64,000 bases of DNA from Acinetobacter halotolerans (GTDB lineage: Bacteria > Pseudomonadota > Gammaproteobacteria > Pseudomonadales > Moraxellaceae): assembly GCF_004208515.1 (NCBI RefSeq), contig NZ_SGIM01000002.1, forward strand, positions 186,001 to 250,000, written 5' to 3'. Numbering within the stretch: position 1 is the first letter of the stretch; each line of letters begins with the position of its first letter. The position numbers were made by a program, and so were the translations under genes. Shown here one piece after another: positions 18,212 through 27,621 of this stretch. The notes beneath the pieces were generated by a model, which had not been told where the DNA came from, made no database searches, and saw only the letters and a list, made by a program, of their open reading frames with translations.

Positions 18212-19387
18212 TTAAGGGGTTTTATAAAGTAAACGATTTGGACTACCAGCAGCATTTTTTACTACATTGGTCGTCGCTTGTTTGAGTAAATTTGTCGTAA
18301 TATTCTGTGGTGTAGCCGTAGGTGTGTTTTGCAATAACGTAGCAATAATACCTGTCACATGGGGTGCTGCCATAGAGGTTCCGTTTGAGACTCTGGTGGA
18401 GGTATTGCTGTCATACCATGCTGAAGTAATTTGGCTACCCGGTGCAAAGATATCGACACAACTTCCGTAATTTGAATAGCTTGCTCGAGTGTCCATGTTA
18501 TCTGTTGCTGCAACTGTAATGGCTTTACTTTCTCGAGCTGGCGAAGCATTACAAGCATCTGCATTTGAATTGCCTGCTGCGACAACTGGGGTATAACCAT
18601 TGTCATATAATGTCACAATCGCATTATCGAGTGATGAACTCACACCTCCACCTAATGACATATTGACGACAGCTGGTTTTTTACCATTTTTTATAATCCA
18701 GTCTAAGCCAGCTAAAACACCACTGGAAGAGCCACCACCATCACAAGCCAAAACACGTATAGGAACTAACGTTACGCTCTTGGCAATCCCATATGTTGTT
18801 CCTCCAACCGTGCCAGCAACATGAGTACCATGCCCATTACAGTCTGATGTGCCCTTGCCATCACTAATAGCAGTGTAGCCAGATTGAACTCTTCCTGAAA
18901 ATTGCTGATGTGATGCGAGTATGCCTGTATCCACGATGTAGGCTGTTACGCCTGAGCCTGTTTGATTATAGGTGTAGGAGGAATCGAGTGGGAGAGTCTT
19001 TTGATCAATACGGTCAAGTCCCCATACTGCATTGTTTTGTGTCGTATTATCTATATTCATCACTACATCATGTTCTACAGATAATACATTTGGGTTCTTT
19101 TTCATTGCTTCGATAAATGCTACAGATGCATTTTCAGGGAGCGAGACAGCAAATCCACGTAGTGCAGATTCATACACATACAAAACTTTGCCACCATGAG
19201 ATTTTGCCAACCTAGAAGAAAGATCCTTGGGGGATTGAGCAGTTTTATTAAAAGTCACAATGTATTGACCTTTAATCACACCTTGAGCTTGTTGAGCATT
19301 TTGGGGGGGAGCCGCGTGAGCTATAGTGATGAATGTTGTCGTAAGTAAGGCAATAAGTGTCCGATGAATAATCACTAGAATCTCCAT
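18212..19387 (-). CDS. secreted subtilisin-like serine protease (S8 family)
   Basis: An extracellular or periplasmic protease of 391 residues. A signal peptide (to about residue 25, TIAHA) precedes an I9-type inhibitory propeptide (about 38-112, KGQYIVTFNK...VLSVEHD). The peptidase domain has D153 (YIVDTGI), H186 (NGHGTHVAGT), the oxyanion N273 (AAGNSN) and S338 (NGTSMAAPHV). All catalytic residues are intact. The arrangement matches proteinase K/aqualysin-type subtilases, without a C-terminal pre-peptidase domain. It is monocistronic; the substrate is unknown. Confidence 0.92.
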   Translation of the reverse strand: MEILVIIHRTLIALLTTTFITIAHAAPPQNAQQAQGVIKGQYIVTFNKTAQSPKDLSSRLAKSHGGKVLYVYESALRGFAVSLPENASVAFIEAMKKNPNVLSVEHDVVMNIDNTTQNNAVWGLDRIDQKTLPLDSSYTYNQTGSGVTAYIVDTGILASHQQFSGRVQSGYTAISDGKGTSDCNGHGTHVAGTVGGTTYGIAKSVTLVPIRVLACDGGGSSSGVLAGLDWIIKNGKKPAVVNMSLGGGVSSSLDNAIVTLYDNGYTPVVAAGNSNADACNASPARESKAITVAATDNMDTRASYSNYGSCVDIFAPGSQITSAWYDSNTSTRVSNGTSMAAPHVTGIIATLLQNTPTATPQNITTNLLKQATTNVVKNAAGSPNRLLYKTP

Positions 19388-19491
19388 TTTTAATGTTATC
19401 TCTGTTTTTATGTTAGGTCGTATTTTTATCTGCGATTTCAGTCGCTAAGTTTTTTTAGATTGTTACTCCTTTATAGGGGGGGTAAGTCCGA

Positions 19492-20289
19492 TTATTTCTG
19501 ACGATTAATCGGGTGCTGAATCTCAAGTTCGCCACGCCAAAGTTTGATGAAGTCTTGTTCATCTATGTCATAAAGTTCCATCAGCGCAATAATCACACTG
19601 ACAAAGATCATCGCGCCTTCAGTGTTATTTTGAAAATGGAAAATTTTTCCATTTAATTTACCTAAAATATCGTTGATTTCATGTTCACGTCCTCGTCCAT
19701 AACGATCACGTGGGTATAGTTCTTCATTCAGAACAATTAAGGCAATGGCTTTTTCAGCAGGGGATAATCGGGTTTTATCTAAAGCTTCACTAAAGGATTC
19801 ATATCCGTGATTGAAATAGAAAATGACGTCATCGGTGATAAAGGCATGGACCATATCTGACGTTAAGTTTGGAAATTGTGAAACCGCATCTTCTTCAATA
19901 TAGGGGCGGAATGATTCAGGGAAAATAACATTGGAATGAATCCCTTTAAATAAAGGTGCAATTTCTGACACTTTATAACCCGCAATTCCACAACCGAGAG
20001 CAGTCAAAAAGTATTTTGTTTTGGGATGATTTTCTGCATAGATTTTAAAATCATTCACATAATGCTCAATTTGTGAAAGTGGCATTTGCTGAATATGTTC
20101 ATTCAATGTTGGAATGGCAAAACTTTGACCTGCCCAACCACGTCCAACACCTTTCACTGCTGCAAAATGTTGTGCGGCAACACGCGCTGCGCCACTGTCA
20201 TGTTGACCTGCGAGATTACTGCCAAAAACAAAGACAGTATCTTCTGGGAGTTCGGTGACTATACTTTCATCGTGGTATTGGTAAGACAT
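19492..20289 (-). CDS. macrodomain-like protein with C-terminal helical domain
   Basis: The N-terminal half (about residues 15-130 from this start) opens with VFVFGSNLAGQHDSGAARVA and continues to FLTALGCGIAGY, a Gly-rich pattern like macrodomain (ADP-ribose-binding) folds seen in phage and bacterial proteins. The C-terminal 130 residues are mostly helical and unrecognised (DRYGRGREHEINDILGKL). The start is uncertain: the frame is open to a TTG at 20349, and the ATG at 20289 (MSYQYHDES) begins the compact domain but lacks a good ribosome binding site. It is a single gene divergent from uvrB. Nucleotide or ADP-ribose binding is inferred, not shown. Confidence 0.55.
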   Translation of the reverse strand: MSYQYHDESIVTELPEDTVFVFGSNLAGQHDSGAARVAAQHFAAVKGVGRGWAGQSFAIPTLNEHIQQMPLSQIEHYVNDFKIYAENHPKTKYFLTALGCGIAGYKVSEIAPLFKGIHSNVIFPESFRPYIEEDAVSQFPNLTSDMVHAFITDDVIFYFNHGYESFSEALDKTRLSPAEKAIALIVLNEELYPRDRYGRGREHEINDILGKLNGKIFHFQNNTEGAMIFVSVIIALMELYDIDEQDFIKLWRGELEIQHPINRQK

Positions 20290-20492
20290 ATTTTTATCAT
20301 TAAAATTGTGTATAAGTTTCATGTTGCAACTGATTGCGTAGTTGGTCAAGTAGAAAAATGAATACGTGAGGGTGTTCTACGATTATTATCATTTTGTGCG
20401 GTTGCTACATAATAGTGAATATTTCAGTATTGAGTAATCCTCAATCATCCCCATAAAATGAATGAACTAAAATTTAGTATGACAGTATCTTT

Positions 20493-22517
20493 ATGAGCGA
20501 AAACCAACCATTCGAATTAGTCACCAATTATCAACCTGCAGGCGATCAACCACAGGCGATTGAAAAATTGGTCAGTGGCATTGAACAAGGTTTTCGTAAT
20601 CAACTGCTACTGGGCGTTACAGGTTCAGGTAAAACCTACACCATGGCAAATGTGATTGCCCAAACCCAACGTCCAACCATTGTCATGGCACATAATAAAA
20701 CCCTTGCAGCTCAGCTTTATGGGGAGTTCAAATCTTTTTTCCCCAACAACGCGGTTGAGTATTTCGTTAGTTATTATGATTACTATCAACCCGAAGCCTA
20801 TGTGCCGTCATCAGATACTTTTATTGAAAAAGATTCAGCCATTAATGATCACATTGATCAAATGCGTCTCTCGGCAACACGTGCACTATTAGAACGTCGA
20901 GATGCGATTATTGTGGCATCGGTTTCTGCGATTTATGGTTTGGGTGATCCGAATGCGTATATGCAGATGTTGCTACATATTGTGCAAGGTGATCGAATCG
21001 GTCGTGATGACATCATCCGTCGTTTGGTTGAGATGCAATATACCCGTAATGAACTAGAGTTTTTGCGTGGTACATATCGTATTCGCGGTGAGATTATTGA
21101 TATTTTCCCTGCGGAATCAGATCAGGATGCGATTCGCGTTGAATTGTTTGATGATGAAGTCGATTCGATCCGTTGGTTTGATCCGTTAACTGGAAAATTG
21201 GTACGGAAAGTCCCACGAGTTACCATCTATCCAAAAAGTCATTATGTTACGCCAAAAGATCATTTAACCCGCGCAATTGATACCATCAGAGACGAGTTGC
21301 AAGATCAGCTTAAGTTTTTCCGTGAACACGACAAACTGCTGGAAGCTCAACGGATCGAACAACGTACGCGCTATGACTTGGAAATGATGCAGCAATTAGG
21401 CTATACCAATGGCATTGAAAACTATTCGCGTCATCTTTCTGGACGTCCATCAGGCGAAGCACCGCCGACATTATTTGATTATATTCCTGAAGATGCTTTG
21501 CTGATTATTGATGAATCACATGTCACAGTTCCCCAAATTGGTGCGATGTATAAAGGCGATCGTTCACGTAAAGAAAACTTGGTGAATTATGGTTTCCGTT
21601 TGCCGAGCGCACTGGACAATCGTCCGATGAAGTTTGAAGAATGGGAACGAATTGTGCCGACGACTGTTTATGTCAGTGCTACTCCTGCACGCTATGAAAT
21701 GGAAAAATCTGAACAGATCGTAGAGCAAGTGGTGCGTCCAACGGGCTTGATTGATCCTGAAATTGAAGTGCGTCCAGTATTGACTCAAGTCGATGATGTT
21801 CTATCTGAGATTAATATTCGTAAGCATTTGAATGAGCGAGTGCTGGTGACGACATTAACTAAACGTATGGCCGAAGATTTAACGTCATATTTGAAAGAGT
21901 ATGGCGTGAAAGTTGCTTATTTGCATTCGGACATTGATACGGTTGAACGCGTTAAAATTATCCATGATCTTAGAACAGGGGTACACGATGTTCTGATCGG
22001 GATCAACTTATTACGTGAAGGTTTGGACATGCCAGAAGTTTCTTTGGTGGCGATTTTAGATGCTGATAAAGAGGGATTCTTGCGGTCAGAACGATCATTG
22101 ATTCAAACCATTGGTCGTGCAGCACGTAACGTCAAAGGCAAAGCAATCTTATATGCGGACCGTATTACTGATTCGATGCGTAAAGCCATAGATGAAACAG
22201 ATCGACGCCGTGCAAAACAAGTTGAATTTAATCTATTGCATGGTATTACGCCACGCAGTACCGTGCGCCAGACAACCAAAGAAATTGATTCAGGCGAAGT
22301 GTTAACTGATGATGAAATCGATGACAAAGTGCTTGATCAAGCTCAAGCAATGAGTGCTGATGAACAACACCTTTTATCTGATCCAAAATTGTTCGCGAAG
22401 CATATCGGTAAACTTGAAAAGGAAATGTTGAAAGCCTCTAAAGAGCTCCAGTTTGAGCAGGCAGCAAGGTTACGTGATGAAATTGTTCGTTTAAAAGCAT
22501 ATATGTTGCAATCTTAA
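20493..22517 (+). CDS. uvrB: excinuclease ABC subunit UvrB
   Basis: Damage-recognition helicase of nucleotide excision repair. It has Walker [11 protein letters not shown] near residue 43, the beta-hairpin region [20 protein letters not shown], the helicase motifs [35 protein letters not shown] and QTIGRAARN, and a C-terminal UVR domain ([18 protein letters not shown]). The 674-residue length is normal. No classical LexA box is visible upstream. Confidence 0.98.
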   Translation: MSENQPFELVTNYQPAGDQPQAIEKLVSGIEQGFRNQLLLGVTGSGKTYTMANVIAQTQRPTIVMAHNKTLAAQLYGEFKSFFPNNAVEYFVSYYDYYQPEAYVPSSDTFIEKDSAINDHIDQMRLSATRALLERRDAIIVASVSAIYGLGDPNAYMQMLLHIVQGDRIGRDDIIRRLVEMQYTRNELEFLRGTYRIRGEIIDIFPAESDQDAIRVELFDDEVDSIRWFDPLTGKLVRKVPRVTIYPKSHYVTPKDHLTRAIDTIRDELQDQLKFFREHDKLLEAQRIEQRTRYDLEMMQQLGYTNGIENYSRHLSGRPSGEAPPTLFDYIPEDALLIIDESHVTVPQIGAMYKGDRSRKENLVNYGFRLPSALDNRPMKFEEWERIVPTTVYVSATPARYEMEKSEQIVEQVVRPTGLIDPEIEVRPVLTQVDDVLSEINIRKHLNERVLVTTLTKRMAEDLTSYLKEYGVKVAYLHSDIDTVERVKIIHDLRTGVHDVLIGINLLREGLDMPEVSLVAILDADKEGFLRSERSLIQTIGRAARNVKGKAILYADRITDSMRKAIDETDRRRAKQVEFNLLHGITPRSTVRQTTKEIDSGEVLTDDEIDDKVLDQAQAMSADEQHLLSDPKLFAKHIGKLEKEMLKASKELQFEQAARLRDEIVRLKAYMLQS

Positions 22518-22637
22518 TGTAGGATAAAAATCCTCAAGAGTGATACATTTCTCAACAGTTTTTGTTTATAAAATAGGCTAGCTTAATAAGCTAACTATAT
22601 GACTATTTATAACAAATTGCTGTTTTGAGGATTTATC

Positions 22638-23222
22638 ATGTCATTGATTAAAAATTTCCCAAAATCGAGTTGGCGTTTAGCAAAAATTGCAGTTGGGGGC
22701 GTGGTCCTAACGGGTTTGGCTATTGGCACATTTGCTTATGCTCAATCAAAGCCGTTGCCTACCGTTGAAAAAGTAGAATTAGATAAATATTTAGGTATTT
22801 GGTATGAGGTTGCGCGTAAGCCGATGTTTTTTGAGCGTAAGTGTGCCTATAACATCTCTGCCACATATACTGTGAATGAAAATGGCAATATCGTGGTAGA
22901 TAATAAATGCTATGACGTTGATGGAAATTTACAGCAAAGTTTAGGTGAAGCCTTTATCGCAAACGCGCCATTTAACAGCAAATTGCGTGTTAGTTTTTTA
23001 CCTGAAGGTGTACGTTGGATTCCAGTTGGGCGTGGCGATTATTGGATTCTAAAACTAGATGAAGAGTATCAGACGGTATTGGTCGGTGAACCACGTCGCA
23101 AATATTTATGGGTGCTTTCGCGGACTCCAACACCGAATAAAGAAATTATTCATGAATATCTGAATTATGCCAAAACGGTTGGTTATGATATTGGTGATGT
23201 GATTTATCCTGAATATCGTTAA
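22638..23222 (+). CDS. lipocalin family protein (Blc-like)
   Basis: A bacterial lipocalin, likely periplasmic or outer-membrane associated, that binds lipids or fatty acids. An N-terminal hydrophobic segment (about 17-35, ending FAYAQS) is followed by the first lipocalin box YLGIWYEVAR with the invariant Gly-x-Trp at residues 53-55. A YxVNxNGxIxV strand and the C-terminal VLSRTPTP...YAKTVGYDI segment match Blc. There is no lipobox cysteine, so unlike E. coli Blc it is not a classical lipoprotein. GAGG precedes the ATG and a terminator follows. Confidence 0.88.
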   Translation: MSLIKNFPKSSWRLAKIAVGGVVLTGLAIGTFAYAQSKPLPTVEKVELDKYLGIWYEVARKPMFFERKCAYNISATYTVNENGNIVVDNKCYDVDGNLQQSLGEAFIANAPFNSKLRVSFLPEGVRWIPVGRGDYWILKLDEEYQTVLVGEPRRKYLWVLSRTPTPNKEIIHEYLNYAKTVGYDIGDVIYPEYR

Positions 23223-23238
23223 ATAAGCTATATTTGCT

Positions 23239-23264
23239 AAAAACCATGCTTGCATGGTTTTTTT
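23239..23264 (+). terminator. terminator of the lipocalin gene
   Basis: AAAAACCATGC-tt-GCATGGTTTTT followed by more T residues. Confidence 0.88.
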
Positions 23265-23329
23265 ATTTGCATATAGTGGATAAATCATGCATTCGCTAGC
23301 GATATTTTCTAGCCTAGATAGAGGTCAAA

Positions 23330-24268
23330 ATGCTCAAAGGTATTATTTACTCAGTTTTGGCCTCTGTAACCTTTGGCGTTTTATTTTTTTACACTGAAGT
23401 ATTAGGCGCATTTGACAGCGAGCAAACTTTTGGCTGGCGTATCATAGCGACGTTGCCCTTTTTAACTTTATTTATGTGGTTAAGTGGTGACTTGATTCAT
23501 ATCAAGACTATATTTAAAAGAATTTTGGCAAAGCCAAGTTTGTTATTGTTTCTAATGACGACCTCATTACTCACTTCAGTACAACTGTGGTTATTCCTAT
23601 GGGGACCAATGCATGGTCGTGGTTTGCAAGTTTCATTGGGCTATTTCTTATTACCGCTGATTTTAGTGTTGGCAGGAAGTGTGCTGTACGGTGAGAAACT
23701 ATCCAAATTTCAATGTGTCGCAGTGGCTTTGGCGATGCTTGGCGTGGGACATGAATTTTGGCATTTAGGTAGTATTGCTTGGGAAACCGCTTTAGTCGCG
23801 ATTGGTTATACTGCGTATTTTGTGATTCGTAAAAAAATTCAAACAGATAATTTAGGTGGTTTTTGGTGGGACTTAGTATTGATCCTTCCTGTCGCGATTT
23901 TCTTTATTCAAACAGGGGATACCCCATATTTGAAGTTTTTCGAGTCTCCAAGTCTTATTGCTGTTGTCATGGGGCTTGGTTTCTTAAGCGCAATTGGTTT
24001 GGGAAGCTACATTTTAGCCAGTCGTTATTTGCCACTGATTATTTTTGGTTTGTTGGGATATTTAGAACCCGTGCTGTTAGCTCTTGTTTCCTTGGCACTG
24101 GGTGAGAAAATAGGCGCGGAAGAATGGTTTACCTATATTCCAATTTGGTTGGCGGTACTGATCTTAGTGATTGAAGGTGCTGTGCATTTATTTCAGCAGA
24201 GACAACGAAAGCAACATTTGGAACTTAATTTAAAACAATACCCAAAACGCTTAGGTGATGACCAATAA
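23330..24268 (+). CDS. rarD: EamA-family transporter RarD
   Basis: An inner-membrane protein of the drug/metabolite transporter superfamily with about ten hydrophobic segments across 312 residues. RarD-subfamily features are the N-terminal GIIYSVLASVTFGVLFFY, the FGWRII segment and the tail ILASRYLPLIIFGLLGYLEP. The substrate is unknown; RarD was linked to chloramphenicol sensitivity in Pseudomonas, but that is not evidence here. The last 25 residues are cytoplasmic and basic. It is transcribed alone. Confidence 0.85.
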   Translation: MLKGIIYSVLASVTFGVLFFYTEVLGAFDSEQTFGWRIIATLPFLTLFMWLSGDLIHIKTIFKRILAKPSLLLFLMTTSLLTSVQLWLFLWGPMHGRGLQVSLGYFLLPLILVLAGSVLYGEKLSKFQCVAVALAMLGVGHEFWHLGSIAWETALVAIGYTAYFVIRKKIQTDNLGGFWWDLVLILPVAIFFIQTGDTPYLKFFESPSLIAVVMGLGFLSAIGLGSYILASRYLPLIIFGLLGYLEPVLLALVSLALGEKIGAEEWFTYIPIWLAVLILVIEGAVHLFQQRQRKQHLELNLKQYPKRLGDDQ

Positions 24269-24491
24269 ACAGCGATTGCTTTAAAATGGATTGCTGCTAT
24301 TGCGATGATTGAGAAAGATTTTTACCTAAAATCACAAAAATAATTATAGGTATTTTATGAATTTATGGCTGATTGCGACAAAATCTCAACAACTTGAGCA
24401 GCTTTTGATTCAATCTTGATGATAATTCTATTACAATTAGGCGTTTTTAAAATTCACGCCCAGTATAGATATTAAATTAGAGGACGTAACT

Positions 24492-25949
24492 GTGAGCAAA
24501 GACACTATCGTTGCCCTACACGCAGAACATCAAGGCCGTTGGAAAAACCGTGAAGAAATCGCGGAACACATGATTGCGTTGATTGGTCAATTATACCGTG
24601 AGAAGAATATTGTTGTTTCTGTTTACGGTCGTTCTTTAATAAACCGTTCAGTAATCCAGATTTTAAAATCACATCGTCGTACACGTATGCTTGATGTTGA
24701 GCTTTCAGTTGTAAATACCTTCCCAATTTTGGAAGCGTTAATGAAAGTTGAAAACATTGGTTCTGCTGAAGTTGATATCGGTAAACTTGCTGTTGAATAT
24801 AAAAATGAAGGTGGTGATGTAGACGCTTTTGTTGCAAAAGCAGTGGCATCTATCGAAGGTAAGGCAACTTCTGAACAACCTAAAGATGTGGTGTTATACG
24901 GTTTTGGTCGTATTGGTCGTATCTTGGCTCGTTTAATCATCAGCCAATCAGGTTTAGGTCGTGGTTTAAGCCTTAAAGCAATCGTTGTGCGTAAATCATC
25001 TGATGGTGACTTAGCAAAACGTGCTTCATTATTACGTCGCGATTCTATCCACGGTACTTTTGCTGGAACGATCTCTGTCGATGAGGAAAATGAAGCAATC
25101 ATTGCAAATGGTAACTTCATCAAAGTGATTTATGCATCAAGCCCAAGCGAAGTAGATTACACCGCTTATGGCATCAACAATGCACTTTTAATCGACAATA
25201 CGGGTAAATGGCGTGATGCTGAAGGTCTTAGCCAACACTTGAAATGCCCAGGCGTTGCTCGTGTTGTATTGACTGCACCAAGTAAAGGCGAAATGAAAAA
25301 CGTGGTATTTGGTGTAAACAACACTGATATTTTAGATGAAGACAAAATCATCTCTGCTGCAAGCTGTACCACTAACGCAATTACCCCTGTATTAAAAGTT
25401 TTAGATGACAAATACAAAGTATTGAATGGTCATGTTGAAACAGTTCACTCATTCACAAATGACCAGAACTTGATTGATAACTACCATAAAGCTGATCGTC
25501 GTGGTCGTGCTGCAACATTGAACATGGTCATCACTGAAACAGGTGCTGCGAAAGCAGTTGCTAAAGCTTTACCTGCATTGAAAGGTAAGCTAACAGGTAA
25601 CTCTGTTCGTGTTCCTACACCAAACGTTTCTCTTGCAATCTTGAACTTGAACTTAGAAAAAGAAGTTGATCGTGAAGAAGTGAACGAATACATTCGTCAA
25701 ATCTCGATTAATTCTAATCTACAAGGTCAAATTGGCTATACCAACTCATCTGAAGTGGTATCAAGTGACTTCATTGGTTCACGTACTGCAGGTGTGTTTG
25801 ATGCGCAAGCAACAATTACCTCTGGTACTCGTTTAACTGCTTACGTTTGGTACGATAATGAAGTTGGCTATAGCTGCCAAGTATTACGTATCGCAGAGCA
25901 AATGTGTGGCGTAAACTATACAAAAATTCCTGCTGAAACAAATGCATAA
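24492..25949 (+). CDS. gap: glyceraldehyde-3-phosphate dehydrogenase, long form
   Basis: Oxidises glyceraldehyde 3-phosphate with NAD(P) or runs in the gluconeogenic direction. The catalytic domain begins around residue 132 (GFGRIGR at 137-143) and carries the nucleophile C292 in SAASCTTNAITPVLKVL. The first 130 residues are an extra helical domain absent from E. coli GapA but present in the long GAPDHs of Pseudomonas and relatives. The start is a GTG with AGAGGA upstream. Codon use is strongly biased, which suggests high expression. In Acinetobacter, which lacks a complete Embden-Meyerhof glycolysis, a gluconeogenic role is likely. Confidence 0.93.
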   Translation: MSKDTIVALHAEHQGRWKNREEIAEHMIALIGQLYREKNIVVSVYGRSLINRSVIQILKSHRRTRMLDVELSVVNTFPILEALMKVENIGSAEVDIGKLAVEYKNEGGDVDAFVAKAVASIEGKATSEQPKDVVLYGFGRIGRILARLIISQSGLGRGLSLKAIVVRKSSDGDLAKRASLLRRDSIHGTFAGTISVDEENEAIIANGNFIKVIYASSPSEVDYTAYGINNALLIDNTGKWRDAEGLSQHLKCPGVARVVLTAPSKGEMKNVVFGVNNTDILDEDKIISAASCTTNAITPVLKVLDDKYKVLNGHVETVHSFTNDQNLIDNYHKADRRGRAATLNMVITETGAAKAVAKALPALKGKLTGNSVRVPTPNVSLAILNLNLEKEVDREEVNEYIRQISINSNLQGQIGYTNSSEVVSSDFIGSRTAGVFDAQATITSGTRLTAYVWYDNEVGYSCQVLRIAEQMCGVNYTKIPAETNA

Positions 25950-25970
25950 TTTTTTGTTTAGTTAAAAAAT

Positions 25971-25996
25971 AAAACCCAGTTTCGACTGGGTTTTTT
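25971..25996 (+). terminator. terminator of gap
   Basis: AAAACCCAGT-ttcg-ACTGGGTTTT plus further T residues: a 10-bp stem with a TTCG tetraloop. Confidence 0.92.
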
Positions 25997-26082
25997 ATTG
26001 ACTGTACAGAATACAAGCAGATTAAAACACAAAAATCGTTGAGAATAATGAGAAAGGGAATCGATTAGTTAGGGATACTTCA

Positions 26083-26826
26083 TTGTTGCAGTTTAAACGT
26101 ATATTTGCAGTTTTTGCTTTGATTATTATTGCCAACTTATGTGGCGTCTATATTGCGATGTGGGTGTTTAAACACTTTAATATCAATATTCCATTAAAAG
26201 ATCAGCATGTCGCCATTGATTTACAAGAGCCTTTGCAGGTTCGGGTAAAAGTCAAAGATGCATTGGATGTAGCGGTCAATGGTCGTGTCGATGCGCAAAT
26301 TCCGATTAATGAACAATTGAATGTTGCTTTAACTCAGACGCTAACACCGCGTGTGTATTTTGATAGTTTGGTTCCGATCAGTACCATGATTCCAGTTAAA
26401 GAGGTGATTAAGGTCAATCAAAATTTACCGATAGATACAAAGGTACAGGTCAAAATTCTAGGTAAAGACGTGACATTACCTTTAAAAGGCTCTATTCCTT
26501 TGCAGCTCGATGTCCCAATTGATATCCAAGTGCCGTTACAGCAGAAAGTGCATTTAAAATTTAATGCGCCCGTAAAAACAGTTTTAAAAGAGAATTTGAA
26601 TATACCATTGCAAACACAACTCAATGCCAATATTCCAATTCAAGGTAAATTGAATGTCCCGATTACTTCAGAATTGAATGCTTCTGTTGATGTCAAGAAT
26701 ACTTTGCCTGTCAAAATTGCAAAGGGTGAACTCAAGATTCCTCTCTCAAGTATGTATTTAGATCGCGTGCAATCTCAGTCTGTCGATGCGAATTTAAATA
26801 AAAAAGATGGGAAAGCAGGTGAATGA
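26083..26826 (+). CDS. membrane-anchored strand-repeat protein, unknown function (gene 1 of pair)
   Basis: 247 residues. One membrane segment (about 8-30) is followed by a long periplasmic part built from short strand-like units of the type IPL/VPI-x(5-8), for example NIPLQTQLNANIPIQGKLNV, ending with a Lys-rich tail. No cysteine or catalytic motif is visible. The start is a TTG preceded by AGGGA at 26071; no in-frame ATG is near. The TGA stop overlaps the ATG of the next gene. The alternating Pro/hydrophobic pattern suggests a long beta structure, perhaps a scaffold or lipid-facing protein, but I recognise no family. Confidence 0.75.
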   Translation: MLQFKRIFAVFALIIIANLCGVYIAMWVFKHFNINIPLKDQHVAIDLQEPLQVRVKVKDALDVAVNGRVDAQIPINEQLNVALTQTLTPRVYFDSLVPISTMIPVKEVIKVNQNLPIDTKVQVKILGKDVTLPLKGSIPLQLDVPIDIQVPLQQKVHLKFNAPVKTVLKENLNIPLQTQLNANIPIQGKLNVPITSELNASVDVKNTLPVKIAKGELKIPLSSMYLDRVQSQSVDANLNKKDGKAGE

Positions 26827-27506
26827 TGCTGATGCTTAAATCATTTAAAAGTGTGCTGATCAGTTTTGTCATATTAACCACATTGATTGCAATTTTGTTT
26901 TGGTTCTATCTCAATATCCAAGCATCTGTGATGGTGTCTGCACAACAAGCAGATATTCACTTGCCTGAGTCACTCTCCACCAAGATTCAGGTTGGTGATC
27001 ATCTAGAAGTTAAATCTGTGGGTGAGTTGAAGAGCGTTCTAATGATGGATCGAACGTTGCAATTACATTTGCAGGGGAAATACTTAGCAGATCTGCGTTT
27101 TGAAGTAGAGACACCGATTACGGTGAATATTAACTATGAGACTACACTTAAAGTCGATCAGATGATGCCAATCGAGACCACGACGGATCTCATCTATCAG
27201 AAGAAACTTCTGCCTCAATTTCCTTTAAAATTAAATATTCCTGTAAAGTTGGATGTTCCATTTCAGATAAAGCGTGCGTATACCGTACCTGTAAAAATTG
27301 TATTTGATGGGCCTGTACATTTTGCTTTCGATGAATCAATCAATTTACCGATTAAACACCAATTTAATCCGAGTTTTAATATTAACGATACAATCAATAT
27401 GAATGAGATTTCATCGTTCAATGCCACGATGTTTAACTCGGTCCAAGAGACAAAAGCAAATTTAGAGATGCAAATGGACGTGCCATTGAAGAATGTGAGA
27501 CCTTAA
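26823..27506 (+). CDS. membrane-anchored strand-repeat protein, unknown function (gene 2 of pair)
   Basis: 227 residues with the same architecture as its upstream neighbour: one membrane segment (about 10-32), then strand-like units such as FPLKLNIPVKLDVPFQIK and FAFDESINLPIKHQFNPSFN. It is probably a diverged paralogue. Its ATG overlaps the upstream stop (ATGA), with GGTG just before it, so the two are translationally coupled and likely form a complex or act together. Starts at 26823 and 26826 are both possible. It is followed by obgE with a 115-bp gap. Confidence 0.75.
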   Translation: MMLMLKSFKSVLISFVILTTLIAILFWFYLNIQASVMVSAQQADIHLPESLSTKIQVGDHLEVKSVGELKSVLMMDRTLQLHLQGKYLADLRFEVETPITVNINYETTLKVDQMMPIETTTDLIYQKKLLPQFPLKLNIPVKLDVPFQIKRAYTVPVKIVFDGPVHFAFDESINLPIKHQFNPSFNINDTINMNEISSFNATMFNSVQETKANLEMQMDVPLKNVRP

Positions 27507-27621
27507 AAGAATGAAATCACACTTTTTTGCAGCCTAAAGCACATTTGCTCATTTTAACATTCGAGAAATTTACGAAAATGTGGCAATATATCCCGTTTTA
27601 CAGAATTTAGAGGATTGGCAC

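Noticed and set aside
20425..20445. TTGAG/CTCAA repeat upstream of uvrB considered as a damage-response operator
   Set aside because: Only a 5-bp stem, not matching a LexA box or any site I can name with confidence.
24623..25123. Open frame of 166 codons on the minus strand inside gap
   Set aside because: It lies opposite the strongly biased coding frame of gap, has Ser/Arg/Pro-rich composition and no ribosome binding site. It is an antisense shadow.
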